Assembly: GCA_023417655.1 (NCBI GenBank)
Contig: JAEZFD010000015.1
Location: 1-64,000 of the forward strand
Length of the DNA: 64,000 nucleotides
Source: Planctomycetota bacterium
Lineage (GTDB): Bacteria; Planctomycetota; Planctomycetia; Planctomycetales; Planctomycetaceae
Reading direction: 5' to 3'
Shown: positions 28,123-36,294 of the stretch, piece after piece
Position numbering within the stretch: the stretch's first letter is position 1
Layout of the letters: every line of letters begins with the position of its first letter
The notes under the pieces: generated by a model
Seen by the model: only the letters and a program-made list of their open reading frames with translations
What the model was told of the DNA's origin: nothing
The model's database searches: none
Translations under genes and position numbers: made by a program

Positions 28123-29499
28123 TTAAGCTTTCAGTGCCGCCACCAGACGGTCGATCTCGTCCTTCGTTCTTGTTTCTGTGACCGCTACCAGGACTCCTGC
28201 ATCCGTCCCTTCCGGCATTTGCGGGAACCGCGTCAGCTCGGGACCGATGTCGAATCCGGCCGATGCGGCCTTCTTGATCAAGTCTGATGCCGAGCGACCT
28301 TTTGCTTTCAGCACGAACTCTTTGAAGAATGGCGTTTTAAATGCCAGTTCCAGGCCGGGAACGCTTGTCAGCTGCTGAGCCGCGTAGTGTGCTTTGCGAG
28401 TCGAGAGTTCAGCCGCCTCACGGACTCCCTGGGGACCCAATGAGGAGAGGTAAACCGTTGCTCGCAGTGCGAGCAGACCTTGATTTGTACAGATGTTGCT
28501 TGTCGCCTTGTCGCGGCGAATGTGCTGCTCGCGCGTTTGCAATCCGAGTGCATAGCAAACGCGACCATCACGGTCTTTAGTCTGCGTGATGAGGCGTCCT
28601 GGCATCTTCCGGACGAATTCCTGCCCGCAGGCCAGGATTCCGAGGTAAGGCCCACCGTATTGAAGCGGAACGCCGAGGGACTGACCTTCTGCAACTGCAA
28701 TGTCAGCACCGTAGTCGGCTGGCCGCTGCAGTAATCCGAGACTGATCGGATCGAAGGAAACGACCGACATGGCACCGTGCTGGTGGGCCAGATCGCTCAG
28801 TTGAGCCGGTTCTTCCAGACAGCCGAAGAAGTTGGGGTGCTGATAGACGACGCAGGCCGTCTGATCGTCCACCAGTTTGCTGGCGGCTTCCAGATCGGTT
28901 TTTCCGTCGCGGACGGGCAGGGTGACGATCTCAGTGCCGTGATCGCGGAGATAGGTCTCGATGATCTGGCGGTACTCAGGATGAACTGCCCCGGAGATCG
29001 CCACTTTGTTGTGGCGTCCGTTGACTCGCATCGACATGAAGACTGCTTCGCTAACTGCGGTTCCGCCTTCATAAAGACTGGCATTGGAGACATCCATGCC
29101 GGTCAGTTCGCAGATCAGAGTCTGGAACTCGAAGAACGCCTGTAGCGAACCCTGGCTGGCTTCAGGTTGATACGGGGTGTAAGCGGTATAGAACTCGCCT
29201 CGTCCTGTGATCTCATCAACAACAGCGGGGACGAAGTGGTCATAGGCTCCGCCGCCAAGGAAGCAGACGCGGTCAGCATGGTTCTTCTGGGCGAGGCGAC
29301 GGACGTGCTGCTCGAGCTGCAGTTCCGGCATCGCAGGAGGAAGGTTCAGTTCACGACGCAGCCGCAGCTCGTCTGGAACCTGCTTCAGGAGTGTCTCAAG
29401 AGACGGAACACCAATCGCCTTCAACATTTCCTGCTGTTGATCAGCAGTGCTATACAAATAAGCCAATGTTGTATCCTTTTGCCCCGGATGGTCAGACAT
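28123..29499 (-). CDS. gcvPA: Glycine dehydrogenase (decarboxylating) subunit 1
   Basis: The N-terminal half of the split P-protein, 458 residues. The sequence begins with a short leader and then AYLYSTADQQQEMLKAIGV, the usual start of the family (many homologues start at or close to this Ala-Tyr). YTPYQPEASQGSLQAFFEFQ and YEGGTAVSEAVFMSMRVN are strong signatures. The subunit has no PLP lysine of its own and pairs with gcvPB. The ATG at 29499 is taken; an internal TTG before AYLY is an alternative. Upstream is a 230-bp gap in which I looked for a glycine riboswitch and found none. Confidence 0.96.
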   Translation of the reverse strand: MSDHPGQKDTTLAYLYSTADQQQEMLKAIGVPSLETLLKQVPDELRLRRELNLPPAMPELQLEQHVRRLAQKNHADRVCFLGGGAYDHFVPAVVDEITGRGEFYTAYTPYQPEASQGSLQAFFEFQTLICELTGMDVSNASLYEGGTAVSEAVFMSMRVNGRHNKVAISGAVHPEYRQIIETYLRDHGTEIVTLPVRDGKTDLEAASKLVDDQTACVVYQHPNFFGCLEEPAQLSDLAHQHGAMSVVSFDPISLGLLQRPADYGADIAVAEGQSLGVPLQYGGPYLGILACGQEFVRKMPGRLITQTKDRDGRVCYALGLQTREQHIRRDKATSNICTNQGLLALRATVYLSSLGPQGVREAAELSTRKAHYAAQQLTSVPGLELAFKTPFFKEFVLKAKGRSASDLIKKAASAGFDIGPELTRFPQMPEGTDAGVLVAVTETRTKDEIDRLVAALKA

Positions 29500-29729
29500 G
29501 CTGACCTGTCATCTCGCCTGGAAAGAAGAATCTCAGCATCAAGGGGGGCGGAAATCAATACCACGCCCTGAGAATCCGAGGATCAATAGAAGTGGATGGA
29601 TCCCTCGTGGATCGATTCTCGGCGATGGGGGACCGTAAAGGCGAGGGTCACCTCGAGAATTGAAACAACAGTCAGGCTGATGCAGCGACAAAGGCGCAGC
29701 GCGGAATTTGATGTTGATTCGCCTGACTT

Positions 29730-30704
29730 TCAAGCGGCGCGCGGGTTCTTCAGCAGCTTGAATTCCTCGTCTTCGATGATCTGATCGCCAGCCAGCCCCT
29801 GCTTTCGGGAGCGCAGGCGATTCCGGATTGCTCGCCGCATGGCATTGTGAAAGCTGACCGATGCGGTGAAAAGCGTGATCAGATCGCGGAATCGGGTGTC
29901 GGCGGCGAGATCAGAGTGAGTGATCGTGACGTAAGCATTGTATCCGAACCCGAAGAGCGCTCCGTCGATATCGCCGATCTGTTTTCCTTCCGATTCGATG
30001 ACGAAATCGGCGCCAACGGAAACCCATTTCCGCTTGATCGTGATGTACCACATTCGTGATCGACGTTCCTGGAAGTAACAGAACGTGTACACCGATGGGA
30101 TGCGATATCGCAGTTGGTTCTCATGCATTTCAGACAGGTACGGCACCCCGTCAAGAATGCCTGTCATCGAGACCAACGGCTTTCCGGCACCGCAGGAACG
30201 ATGCAGTTCCGCCGTGATCATTTCCTCGATACTGCCGGCCCAGCGGATCTTGGAGTCGGTTTCCCGGAACAGTTTGACGACCAGTCGTCGTGTTTCGAGA
30301 TCGCCAGGGCGCAGCTTCATGACTGGGTCATAAAGCATCTGCTTATGCAGCTTCTGGGTCTGCTGTTCGGACAGGTTGCCGCTCGCTTTGATCTGCCGTC
30401 GCAGCTGCTCCTGCCGGTCGAGCTGGATGGCTTCGAGTCGCTTTTTCTGCTGCTCAGGGTTCGGATTCCAGGCATCTGTGCGAATACCGAGAAGGTGAGT
30501 CTGCGACCATTTGCCGGTGGAGTTATCTAGGTCGGAGACGGTCCCGCAAATGTCCATGTTGACGCCAAACTGACGGTCGTCGCCTGACTTCAGTCGTTGG
30601 AACAGCTCGAGATTCGTCGGGTGGGCACCCATGAAGGCCCACATGTCGACGTAGCGTCGCGCTCCCTGCAACTTGGAGGTGGATTTCGATTTGAATAGAG
30701 CCAT
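29730..30704 (-). CDS. Cytoplasmic protein of unknown function
   Basis: A 324-residue protein without signal peptide or membrane segment. A charged helical stretch rich in Gln, Lys and Arg (about 80-125, EQQKKRLEAIQLDRQEQL) links an N-terminal part and a C-terminal domain. That domain has strand-like blocks: MWYITIKRKWVSVGADF, KQIGDIDGALFGFGYNAY and VTITHSDL. The pattern of a conserved IGDIDG turn within a beta-barrel recalls LURP-one/tubby-like proteins, a weak guess. The tail is basic and then acidic. Two ATGs lie at 30710 and 30704; a GAAGG 9 nt before the second decides for it. It could share a transcript with gcvPA, but the 230-bp gap argues against it. Confidence 0.65.
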   Translation of the reverse strand: MALFKSKSTSKLQGARRYVDMWAFMGAHPTNLELFQRLKSGDDRQFGVNMDICGTVSDLDNSTGKWSQTHLLGIRTDAWNPNPEQQKKRLEAIQLDRQEQLRRQIKASGNLSEQQTQKLHKQMLYDPVMKLRPGDLETRRLVVKLFRETDSKIRWAGSIEEMITAELHRSCGAGKPLVSMTGILDGVPYLSEMHENQLRYRIPSVYTFCYFQERRSRMWYITIKRKWVSVGADFVIESEGKQIGDIDGALFGFGYNAYVTITHSDLAADTRFRDLITLFTASVSFHNAMRRAIRNRLRSRKQGLAGDQIIEDEEFKLLKNPRAA

Positions 30705-30835
30705 GGCCATTTGCCTTCACTTGAAATCTTCAAGTGGGGCGTCCTAATCGACTCTGCATTCCGAGACAATCCGAGTCCCGGAAACAGGCCTGATTTTTGG
30801 ATTGGATCGGCAGGAATATTCAGCAGGCGCCGTGA

Positions 30836-33397
30836 TTACTTCGGCGAATCGATCGCAGCCAAATCCAATCGCACATGCCGCAACCGCAGCGCGTTAGCGA
30901 TCACCGAAACGGAACTGAGGCTCATTGCCGCGGCCGCAATCATGGGGCTGAGCAGAATTCCGAAGAATGGGTACAGAATACCTGCGGCAATGGGGATTCC
31001 GATGGCGTTGTAGATCAGCGCGAAGAAGAGGTTCTGGCGGATATTTGTCATCGTCGCCAAGCTCAGGCGAATCGCTCGGGCCAGTCCGTTCAGTTCTCCG
31101 CCGACAAGAGTGACGCTGGCACTTTCGATGGCGATGTCAGACCCGGTTCCCATGGCGACGCCGACATTCGCGGCGGCGAGAGCAGGGGCATCGTTCATGC
31201 CGTCTCCGGTCATTGCGACGATTCGACCCTCGCTTTGAAGAGACTGAATGAATTCTTGCTTGCCCTGCGGAGAAACTCCGGCCTTCACCTCATCGATTCG
31301 TAACTGCTTCGCGACAGCGTTTGCAGTCGTCGGGTTGTCCCCAGTCAGCATGACAACTTTTCGTTCGAGACGATGGAGTTCCTGAATTGCCTGAGTCGCG
31401 GATTTCTTGATCGGATCGGTGAGACCGAGCCATCCGGCATAGGCTCCATCGATCCCCACTTCGATCACTGTGGCTGCCTGTTGGCGTGCATTTTCCTGTT
31501 CCTCCGTCACAGAGGAAGGAATCGGAACGCCTTGGGTTTCGAGCAGCGAGCGATTGCCGATCACGACAGTCTGTCCGCCGACGCTCGCAATCAGGCCTCC
31601 GCCGGTGATGGCTTCAAAGCTCTCGACCTGAGGGAGAGTCAATCGGTGTTTTTGAGCGGTATGAATCAATGCGCTGGCTAGAGGATGCTCGCTCTGTTGT
31701 TCCGCAGCCGCGACAAGCGAGAGGAGTTTCGTTTCTTCGACAAGGTGCGGGGCGATCATCGTGACTTCCGGCTTTCCCTTGGTGAGAGTGCCAGTTTTGT
31801 CCACGACGACCGTATTCACTGTTGCCAGTTGTTCGAGAGCCGCAGCGTCCCGAATCAGAATCCCTGACTGTGCGCCTCGACCGATCCCAGTCATCACAGA
31901 CATCGGAGTTGCCAGTCCCAATGCACAGGGACAGGCGATGATGAGGACCGAAACCGCGTTCAGCAGAGCGAATGCGAGGCGGTTTTCTGCAGGCGCAAAA
32001 GCGATCCAGAATCCAAAAGTCACCACAGCGACGGCGATGACCACCGGGACGAACCAGCCAGAGACCTGATCGGCCAGACGCTGTATTGGCGCTCGACTCC
32101 GTTGCGCCTGTGCGACCAAATTCACGATTCGAGAAAGTATTGTCTCGGCACCGATTCGATCCGCTTGAAAATCAAACGAGCCGTTCTGGTTCACAGTTCC
32201 GCCAGTGACTCGGTCTCCGATCGTTTTGGTGACCGGAACCGATTCCCCGGTTAGCATCGACTCGTCCACATTGCTGTGACCAGACAACACGACCCCGTCC
32301 AGTGGAATGCGGTCGCCTGGCAGAACACGTAGCCGGTCCCCGACCTGAATCTGGTGCAACGGCACTTCAACTGCGGTTCCATTTTCGATGCGTCGCCCAG
32401 TCTCCGGAGCAAGTTCCAGCAGCGAACGGATGGCACCACTTGTCTTCTCCCGGGCACTCAGTTCCAGAACTTGCCCCAGGAGCACAAGCGTTGTAATCAC
32501 TGCGGCAGATTCGAAATAGAGCGGGACTTCTCCGTGATGGCCGGTTCCGACCGGAATAACTCCCGGAAAGAGCAGTACCGCGAGGCTGAAGATCAGTGAG
32601 CTGATTGTCCCGATGCCAATCAGCGTGAACATATTCAGATGTCCTGTGCGGAATGACAGCGCCGCTCGCTGGAGAAACGGCCAGCCACACCACAGCACGA
32701 CGGGTAGGGTGAGCAGACATTGCAGCCAATGAGAAACGGTCGTCCCGATCCAGCGATCGACGGGAACACCGATCATCGGCCCCATCGCCAGAATCAAAAC
32801 AGGGATTGTGAGGTCGAGCGCCACCCAGAGGCGGAAGGACATCGACGTTAGTTCCGGATCGTCCTCGTCTTGTGCAGAAACGATGACGGGTTCGAGCGCC
32901 ATTCCACACTCAGGGCAGGCCCCCGGCGATGACTGATGAATGTGAGGGTGCATCGGGCAGGTGTACAACGTCTGCTGGCGACGGAGCGGGACCGCCAGAT
33001 TCCGTTCCAATGCCATTCCGCAGACCGGGCAGGCGGCCGGAACGTCGCTTTCCACACCTGGGCACATCGGACAGATGTAGGCTGCGGTCGACGACTTCGA
33101 TTCCGTCGAGGTCATCGGTCTCATAGGACCGGAATGACAGCAGCTGTGAGCGGTGCCGTTCGGTGACGGAGTCGCGGTTTCACAATGGGGATCGGGACCG
33201 GATTTCCCGTTCGTGGACTCTGTTTTGTCCATCGTCATCTGCAGTGGTTGCAGCTGGACGGGCGAGGACGTGTCCAGAAATCGATCGCGACACGAAGGAC
33301 AGCAAAAGTAAAAGGTCTTGCCATCCCGTTCTGCCGAGATCGCATTCGCCGGATCCACGGTCATTCCGCAAATCGGATCAATCGCCATTGTCCTCAT
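30836..33397 (-). CDS. copA: Cu(I)-type P1B ATPase with YHS and two HMBD domains
   Basis: An 853-residue copper-exporting ATPase. N-terminally there is a YHS domain (5-42, DPICGMTV...CCPSC), a Cys/His-rich linker (70-90), then two heavy-metal-binding domains (107-132 and 145-172, CPMxP...CPxCGMALE). No CxxC HMA domain is present. The core has CPCALGLATP in the sixth transmembrane helix (about residue 488), DKTGTLTKGKPE, SEHPLASAL and GDGMNDAPAL. YNAIGIP in the seventh helix and MSLSS in the eighth fit the Cu(I) signature YN-x4-P and MxxSS. It should pump Cu(I) out of the cytoplasm. A start at 33388 (MAIDPICGM) is equally good. Confidence 0.95.
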   Translation of the reverse strand: MRTMAIDPICGMTVDPANAISAERDGKTFYFCCPSCRDRFLDTSSPVQLQPLQMTMDKTESTNGKSGPDPHCETATPSPNGTAHSCCHSGPMRPMTSTESKSSTAAYICPMCPGVESDVPAACPVCGMALERNLAVPLRRQQTLYTCPMHPHIHQSSPGACPECGMALEPVIVSAQDEDDPELTSMSFRLWVALDLTIPVLILAMGPMIGVPVDRWIGTTVSHWLQCLLTLPVVLWCGWPFLQRAALSFRTGHLNMFTLIGIGTISSLIFSLAVLLFPGVIPVGTGHHGEVPLYFESAAVITTLVLLGQVLELSAREKTSGAIRSLLELAPETGRRIENGTAVEVPLHQIQVGDRLRVLPGDRIPLDGVVLSGHSNVDESMLTGESVPVTKTIGDRVTGGTVNQNGSFDFQADRIGAETILSRIVNLVAQAQRSRAPIQRLADQVSGWFVPVVIAVAVVTFGFWIAFAPAENRLAFALLNAVSVLIIACPCALGLATPMSVMTGIGRGAQSGILIRDAAALEQLATVNTVVVDKTGTLTKGKPEVTMIAPHLVEETKLLSLVAAAEQQSEHPLASALIHTAQKHRLTLPQVESFEAITGGGLIASVGGQTVVIGNRSLLETQGVPIPSSVTEEQENARQQAATVIEVGIDGAYAGWLGLTDPIKKSATQAIQELHRLERKVVMLTGDNPTTANAVAKQLRIDEVKAGVSPQGKQEFIQSLQSEGRIVAMTGDGMNDAPALAAANVGVAMGTGSDIAIESASVTLVGGELNGLARAIRLSLATMTNIRQNLFFALIYNAIGIPIAAGILYPFFGILLSPMIAAAAMSLSSVSVIANALRLRHVRLDLAAIDSPK

Positions 33398-33777
33398 CCC
33401 CGATTGAACAGGAACCCTCTCCCGTCGCGACTGCTGCTGCGTGAGCTTGCCTCGAAGGGCAGAAGATCCCGCATCGCCGGAGTGATAGAAATCATCACTG
33501 CCAAGCGAAAGCCGTCGACAGCGACTTTAACGATTATTTTCCAATTCGAGTGAATTTTGCGACAAAGAGGCCTCGGAAACCATCCTTCCGGTACTGGACT
33601 GGCCGATCTAAATCCCAGACAGGCAGAAGTTCGGACCCGTTGCGCACTCGCTTTGGCCGATGTTTTTCTGCCTGGCCGGCTTTTCTGCAAATTCGACGTT
33701 GCTGACGCGATCGACCATCCAGCGGGAGAGGGGGCCGGCGAAGTCAGTGCATTGTCAGGACAACTGGAGACCCGTAC
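33398..33777. other. Divergent region between copA and the His-rich secreted-protein gene
   Basis: A 380-bp gap that should hold two promoters. An AT-rich stretch near 33520-33545 is the likeliest promoter core. A long frame on the minus strand runs through it and into the next gene antisense, but its composition (Arg, His, Asn, Leu) is not protein-like. I saw no CueR- or CsoR-type palindrome. Confidence 0.45.
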
Positions 33778-34683
33778 ATGTCGCATCTTCTGAAATTCTC
33801 TTTGTGCCTGGTGATCGCGACGGTGCCCGTGGGAGTGCCAGTCGGAATCTCGACCCCGGCGGATGCCTGCCATCTCAAGCATGGCGGCGGGCGTTGCAAT
33901 CGCTGTCAGCAGATTCCCAACGCCTGTCAGTGCGGCGCTCCGGCGCCCGTCATGGCACCGACGATGGCTCCGACCATTGTTCCTCAGCCCATGATGCAGC
34001 CAACGATCGTGCCGCAGCAGACCTATCATCTGCGTCCTCAGCCGGTCACGACGATGCAGCCGATCACCCGGACGGAGATTCGCCGTGAAGCACAAGTCGT
34101 TGAGGTTCCTGTGACTGTTCAGCGGCAGGTGACGGTTGATGAGGGGAGCTATCAGACCGTCTGGGTTCCCAAAATGGTGACGAAAAATGTCGCGGAAACG
34201 ACGGTTCAGCGTCATGTTCAGTATCGGTCTGTGCCATATCAGGTGACGCAGCAGATTCCGGTCACCCAAACGACCTATGTGCCGGTGCAGACAACGGCCT
34301 ACGGCCTGGCTCCGACATATGGCGTTGCATCCGCCCCAGTGATTGTCGGGGGATCAGGTTATCCGGTCGTGACATCTGCTCCGGCGACTGTGATCGTCGA
34401 TGCGCATGGTCATTCTCACCACGCACACTCGCATTCTCACACTTACTCGACCGGATCGGTTTCCACCGCGATGGTCCCACAGCCGGAACCGACAATTGCA
34501 GGAGCCGCCCCCTTGCAGTCAGCGGACTCCAGCTGGTCAAAGGTTCCTGCGAAGACAGCGGAAGGTTCAAAGGTTCAGCTGCAGTCTTATCAGGCCGAGT
34601 CCACAGCTGTTCCTGTTCGCCGCTTTCCTTCCGCCCCAACTGCCGCAACAGTCTGGCAGTCGCAGTCCTCCATGATGCGATAG
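33778..34683 (+). CDS. Secreted Pro/Gln/Val-rich protein with a His-rich patch
   Basis: A 301-residue exported protein. After the signal peptide (5-25) comes a small Cys/His cluster (DACHLKHGGGRCNRCQQ, then CQCG). A low-complexity stretch of Pro, Met, Thr, Gln and Val follows, with repeated strand-like patterns such as VEVPVTVQRQVTVDE. Near residues 204-219 the block DAHGHSHHAHSHSHTY has seven His in sixteen residues. Such a sequence could bind Cu or Zn, and the divergent neighbour is a Cu(I)-ATPase, so a role in metal handling at the envelope is plausible but unproven. Similar Val/Thr/Gln repeat proteins are frequent in planctomycetes. A strong terminator follows. Confidence 0.75.
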   Translation: MSHLLKFSLCLVIATVPVGVPVGISTPADACHLKHGGGRCNRCQQIPNACQCGAPAPVMAPTMAPTIVPQPMMQPTIVPQQTYHLRPQPVTTMQPITRTEIRREAQVVEVPVTVQRQVTVDEGSYQTVWVPKMVTKNVAETTVQRHVQYRSVPYQVTQQIPVTQTTYVPVQTTAYGLAPTYGVASAPVIVGGSGYPVVTSAPATVIVDAHGHSHHAHSHSHTYSTGSVSTAMVPQPEPTIAGAAPLQSADSSWSKVPAKTAEGSKVQLQSYQAESTAVPVRRFPSAPTAATVWQSQSSMMR

Positions 34684-34754
34684 ACCCGAGACGTGATGCA
34701 GCGACCGTGATGCCGTTCGCAAAGCGGTAGCGCGCTGGACGTCATTCTCATATG

Positions 34755-34796
34755 ACAGGACGACCTGAATTCCATCTGGAGATCAGGTCGTCCTGT
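34755..34796 (+). terminator. Rho-independent terminator
   Basis: A perfect 14-bp stem (34755-34768 with 34783-34796), 14-nt loop and T-run (ttgtttttt) after it. It closes the His-rich secreted-protein transcript before the convergent ceramidase-like gene. Confidence 0.9.
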
Positions 34797-34828
34797 TTGT
34801 TTTTTCAGATCGATCAATACGGGAGGGT

Positions 34829-36226
34829 TCAGTTCGTCCCAGTTGGGGCGGCCAGTTTTTCGACGGTGTTAACGATCAGGTCTTCCACGGTTTCTGCCCA
34901 GGGAGAAGGAAGTCCGTAGTAAACCATCGCTCCTCCGCCTTCGTACCCGCCTTCATTGAGAACACGTAGGGACGGAATATAAGCCATCACATCATTGGAA
35001 TAGCCTGCCACCCAGATTCTCGAGGGTGCTGCGTCCCCCGCCAGGTCTGTCTTCAAGCGAATCGCATAATCCACCACGACTTCGCCACTGAGGAAGACCC
35101 AGGTGATCTGGTTACCCAGTCGCCAGACGACGATGGGATAGTCATAAGAAACTGGCAGTGACTCCCCGTTCGCAAGCCGTGCAAGATAGGTCTTCGCCCG
35201 ATTGACGGTGTATTTATTTGAGGAGGCAAGATCATTTTCAATCTCGCTCTTGCTGGGGACATGACTGAACGGAAGCGGCACTGTTCCGTACGCCGGAGTC
35301 ATGACAGGGGAAATCGGCTGCATCTCGCCAGCCAGCACCTGTTGAACAGCGCTGGCGAGCTGACTTCCATACTTCATCGCGAGTTCAACAGTCCGGCGTG
35401 GCAGCGGATTCTGGTCGGCGCCGCAACCTGCCCAATACATCGCCTGACATCCGGGCAGAGCTTTCTCGAGATCGATCTGGGCGAAGCCGGCATAGTCGCC
35501 AGACCACTGCATCAATGACAGCGTCGTATTGTGACAAGCATAACCAAAGACCACAGCTGCGAGCTGGTCCCCCTGTTTCACTGCGAGGACAGGAACGTCA
35601 TGATCATTCGGGCCGAGCAGCTTGTTTTCGGCAAGGAGCTTTTCGACGTCCGCTTCCCGGTTGGTGCGGCGATTCACGGCAAATGTCGCTCGACCACTTC
35701 CCCAGGATATGGTCGCAGACTTTCGGTTCTCGAACGCCTCGCCTGCCGCCTTCAGAATGGCGGCTTCAACGAGATCAGAGTACGCATCTACCTGCTGACG
35801 AGCGACCTCATCGAACTCCAGATAATGCATGGTCGGCAGCGTTTTGCCGAGCACAGGAGCGGTGTGAGTATGGGATGTGCAGATCGCAATCTGGCTCTTC
35901 TCCCACTGATAACGTTCTTTCAGCTTGCTCGTCACTGTGTTGTAAAACACGGAATCGATTCCGACGAGATCGAGTGTGATCAGCGCGGCCTGCTTGCCTT
36001 GGGCATCTTCCAGAACCAAAACTTTGGCCCAGATGTCGGTCAATGTTCCGGTCGCGGGATCGCTTCCCCGGGAAGCATAACCTGCCATCGGCATGGGAGC
36101 GTCGGGCGTGATTCGGGCTTTCGCAACGCCTGCCTTCCAGTCGGCCCCCCAACTCGGAGTCGCGCTGGCGGGAACGCCGGCCAGCAGAGCGGCCAGTAAT
36201 AGAATCCACCGTTTGAGACCAGTCAT
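34829..36226 (-). CDS. Neutral/alkaline ceramidase-like secreted hydrolase
   Basis: A 465-residue exported protein with a signal peptide (5-23). It follows the ceramidase-type pattern: WKAGVAKARITPDAPMPMAGY at the N-terminus, CTSHTHTAP with zinc-binding His residues near 118, FGYACHNTTL near 228 and YWAGCGADQNP near 265. These belong to the neutral ceramidase N-terminal domain, a zinc hydrolase. The C-terminal beta-sandwich domain of true ceramidases is not present, because this protein is much shorter (about 700 residues is usual). It likely cleaves an amide or ester bond outside the cytoplasm; the lipid substrate is not implied. Planctomycetes carry several of these. Confidence 0.88.
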   Translation of the reverse strand: MTGLKRWILLLAALLAGVPASATPSWGADWKAGVAKARITPDAPMPMAGYASRGSDPATGTLTDIWAKVLVLEDAQGKQAALITLDLVGIDSVFYNTVTSKLKERYQWEKSQIAICTSHTHTAPVLGKTLPTMHYLEFDEVARQQVDAYSDLVEAAILKAAGEAFENRKSATISWGSGRATFAVNRRTNREADVEKLLAENKLLGPNDHDVPVLAVKQGDQLAAVVFGYACHNTTLSLMQWSGDYAGFAQIDLEKALPGCQAMYWAGCGADQNPLPRRTVELAMKYGSQLASAVQQVLAGEMQPISPVMTPAYGTVPLPFSHVPSKSEIENDLASSNKYTVNRAKTYLARLANGESLPVSYDYPIVVWRLGNQITWVFLSGEVVVDYAIRLKTDLAGDAAPSRIWVAGYSNDVMAYIPSLRVLNEGGYEGGGAMVYYGLPSPWAETVEDLIVNTVEKLAAPTGTN

Positions 36227-36294
36227 CGTGCGTCAACCTTTTTGATGTTGGAGGGACTTATCGCCATGAGAGCGACTGAAGCCCTGCGGAAACG

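Noticed and set aside
29500..29729. Possible glycine riboswitch upstream of gcvPA
   Set aside because: Read on the minus strand I found none of the conserved glycine-aptamer core segments, only loose short repeats.
33394..34269. 291-codon minus-strand frame antisense to the His-rich secreted-protein gene
   Set aside because: The translation is rich in Arg, His and Asn without domain pattern, and it overlaps a gene with a clear signal peptide and terminator.
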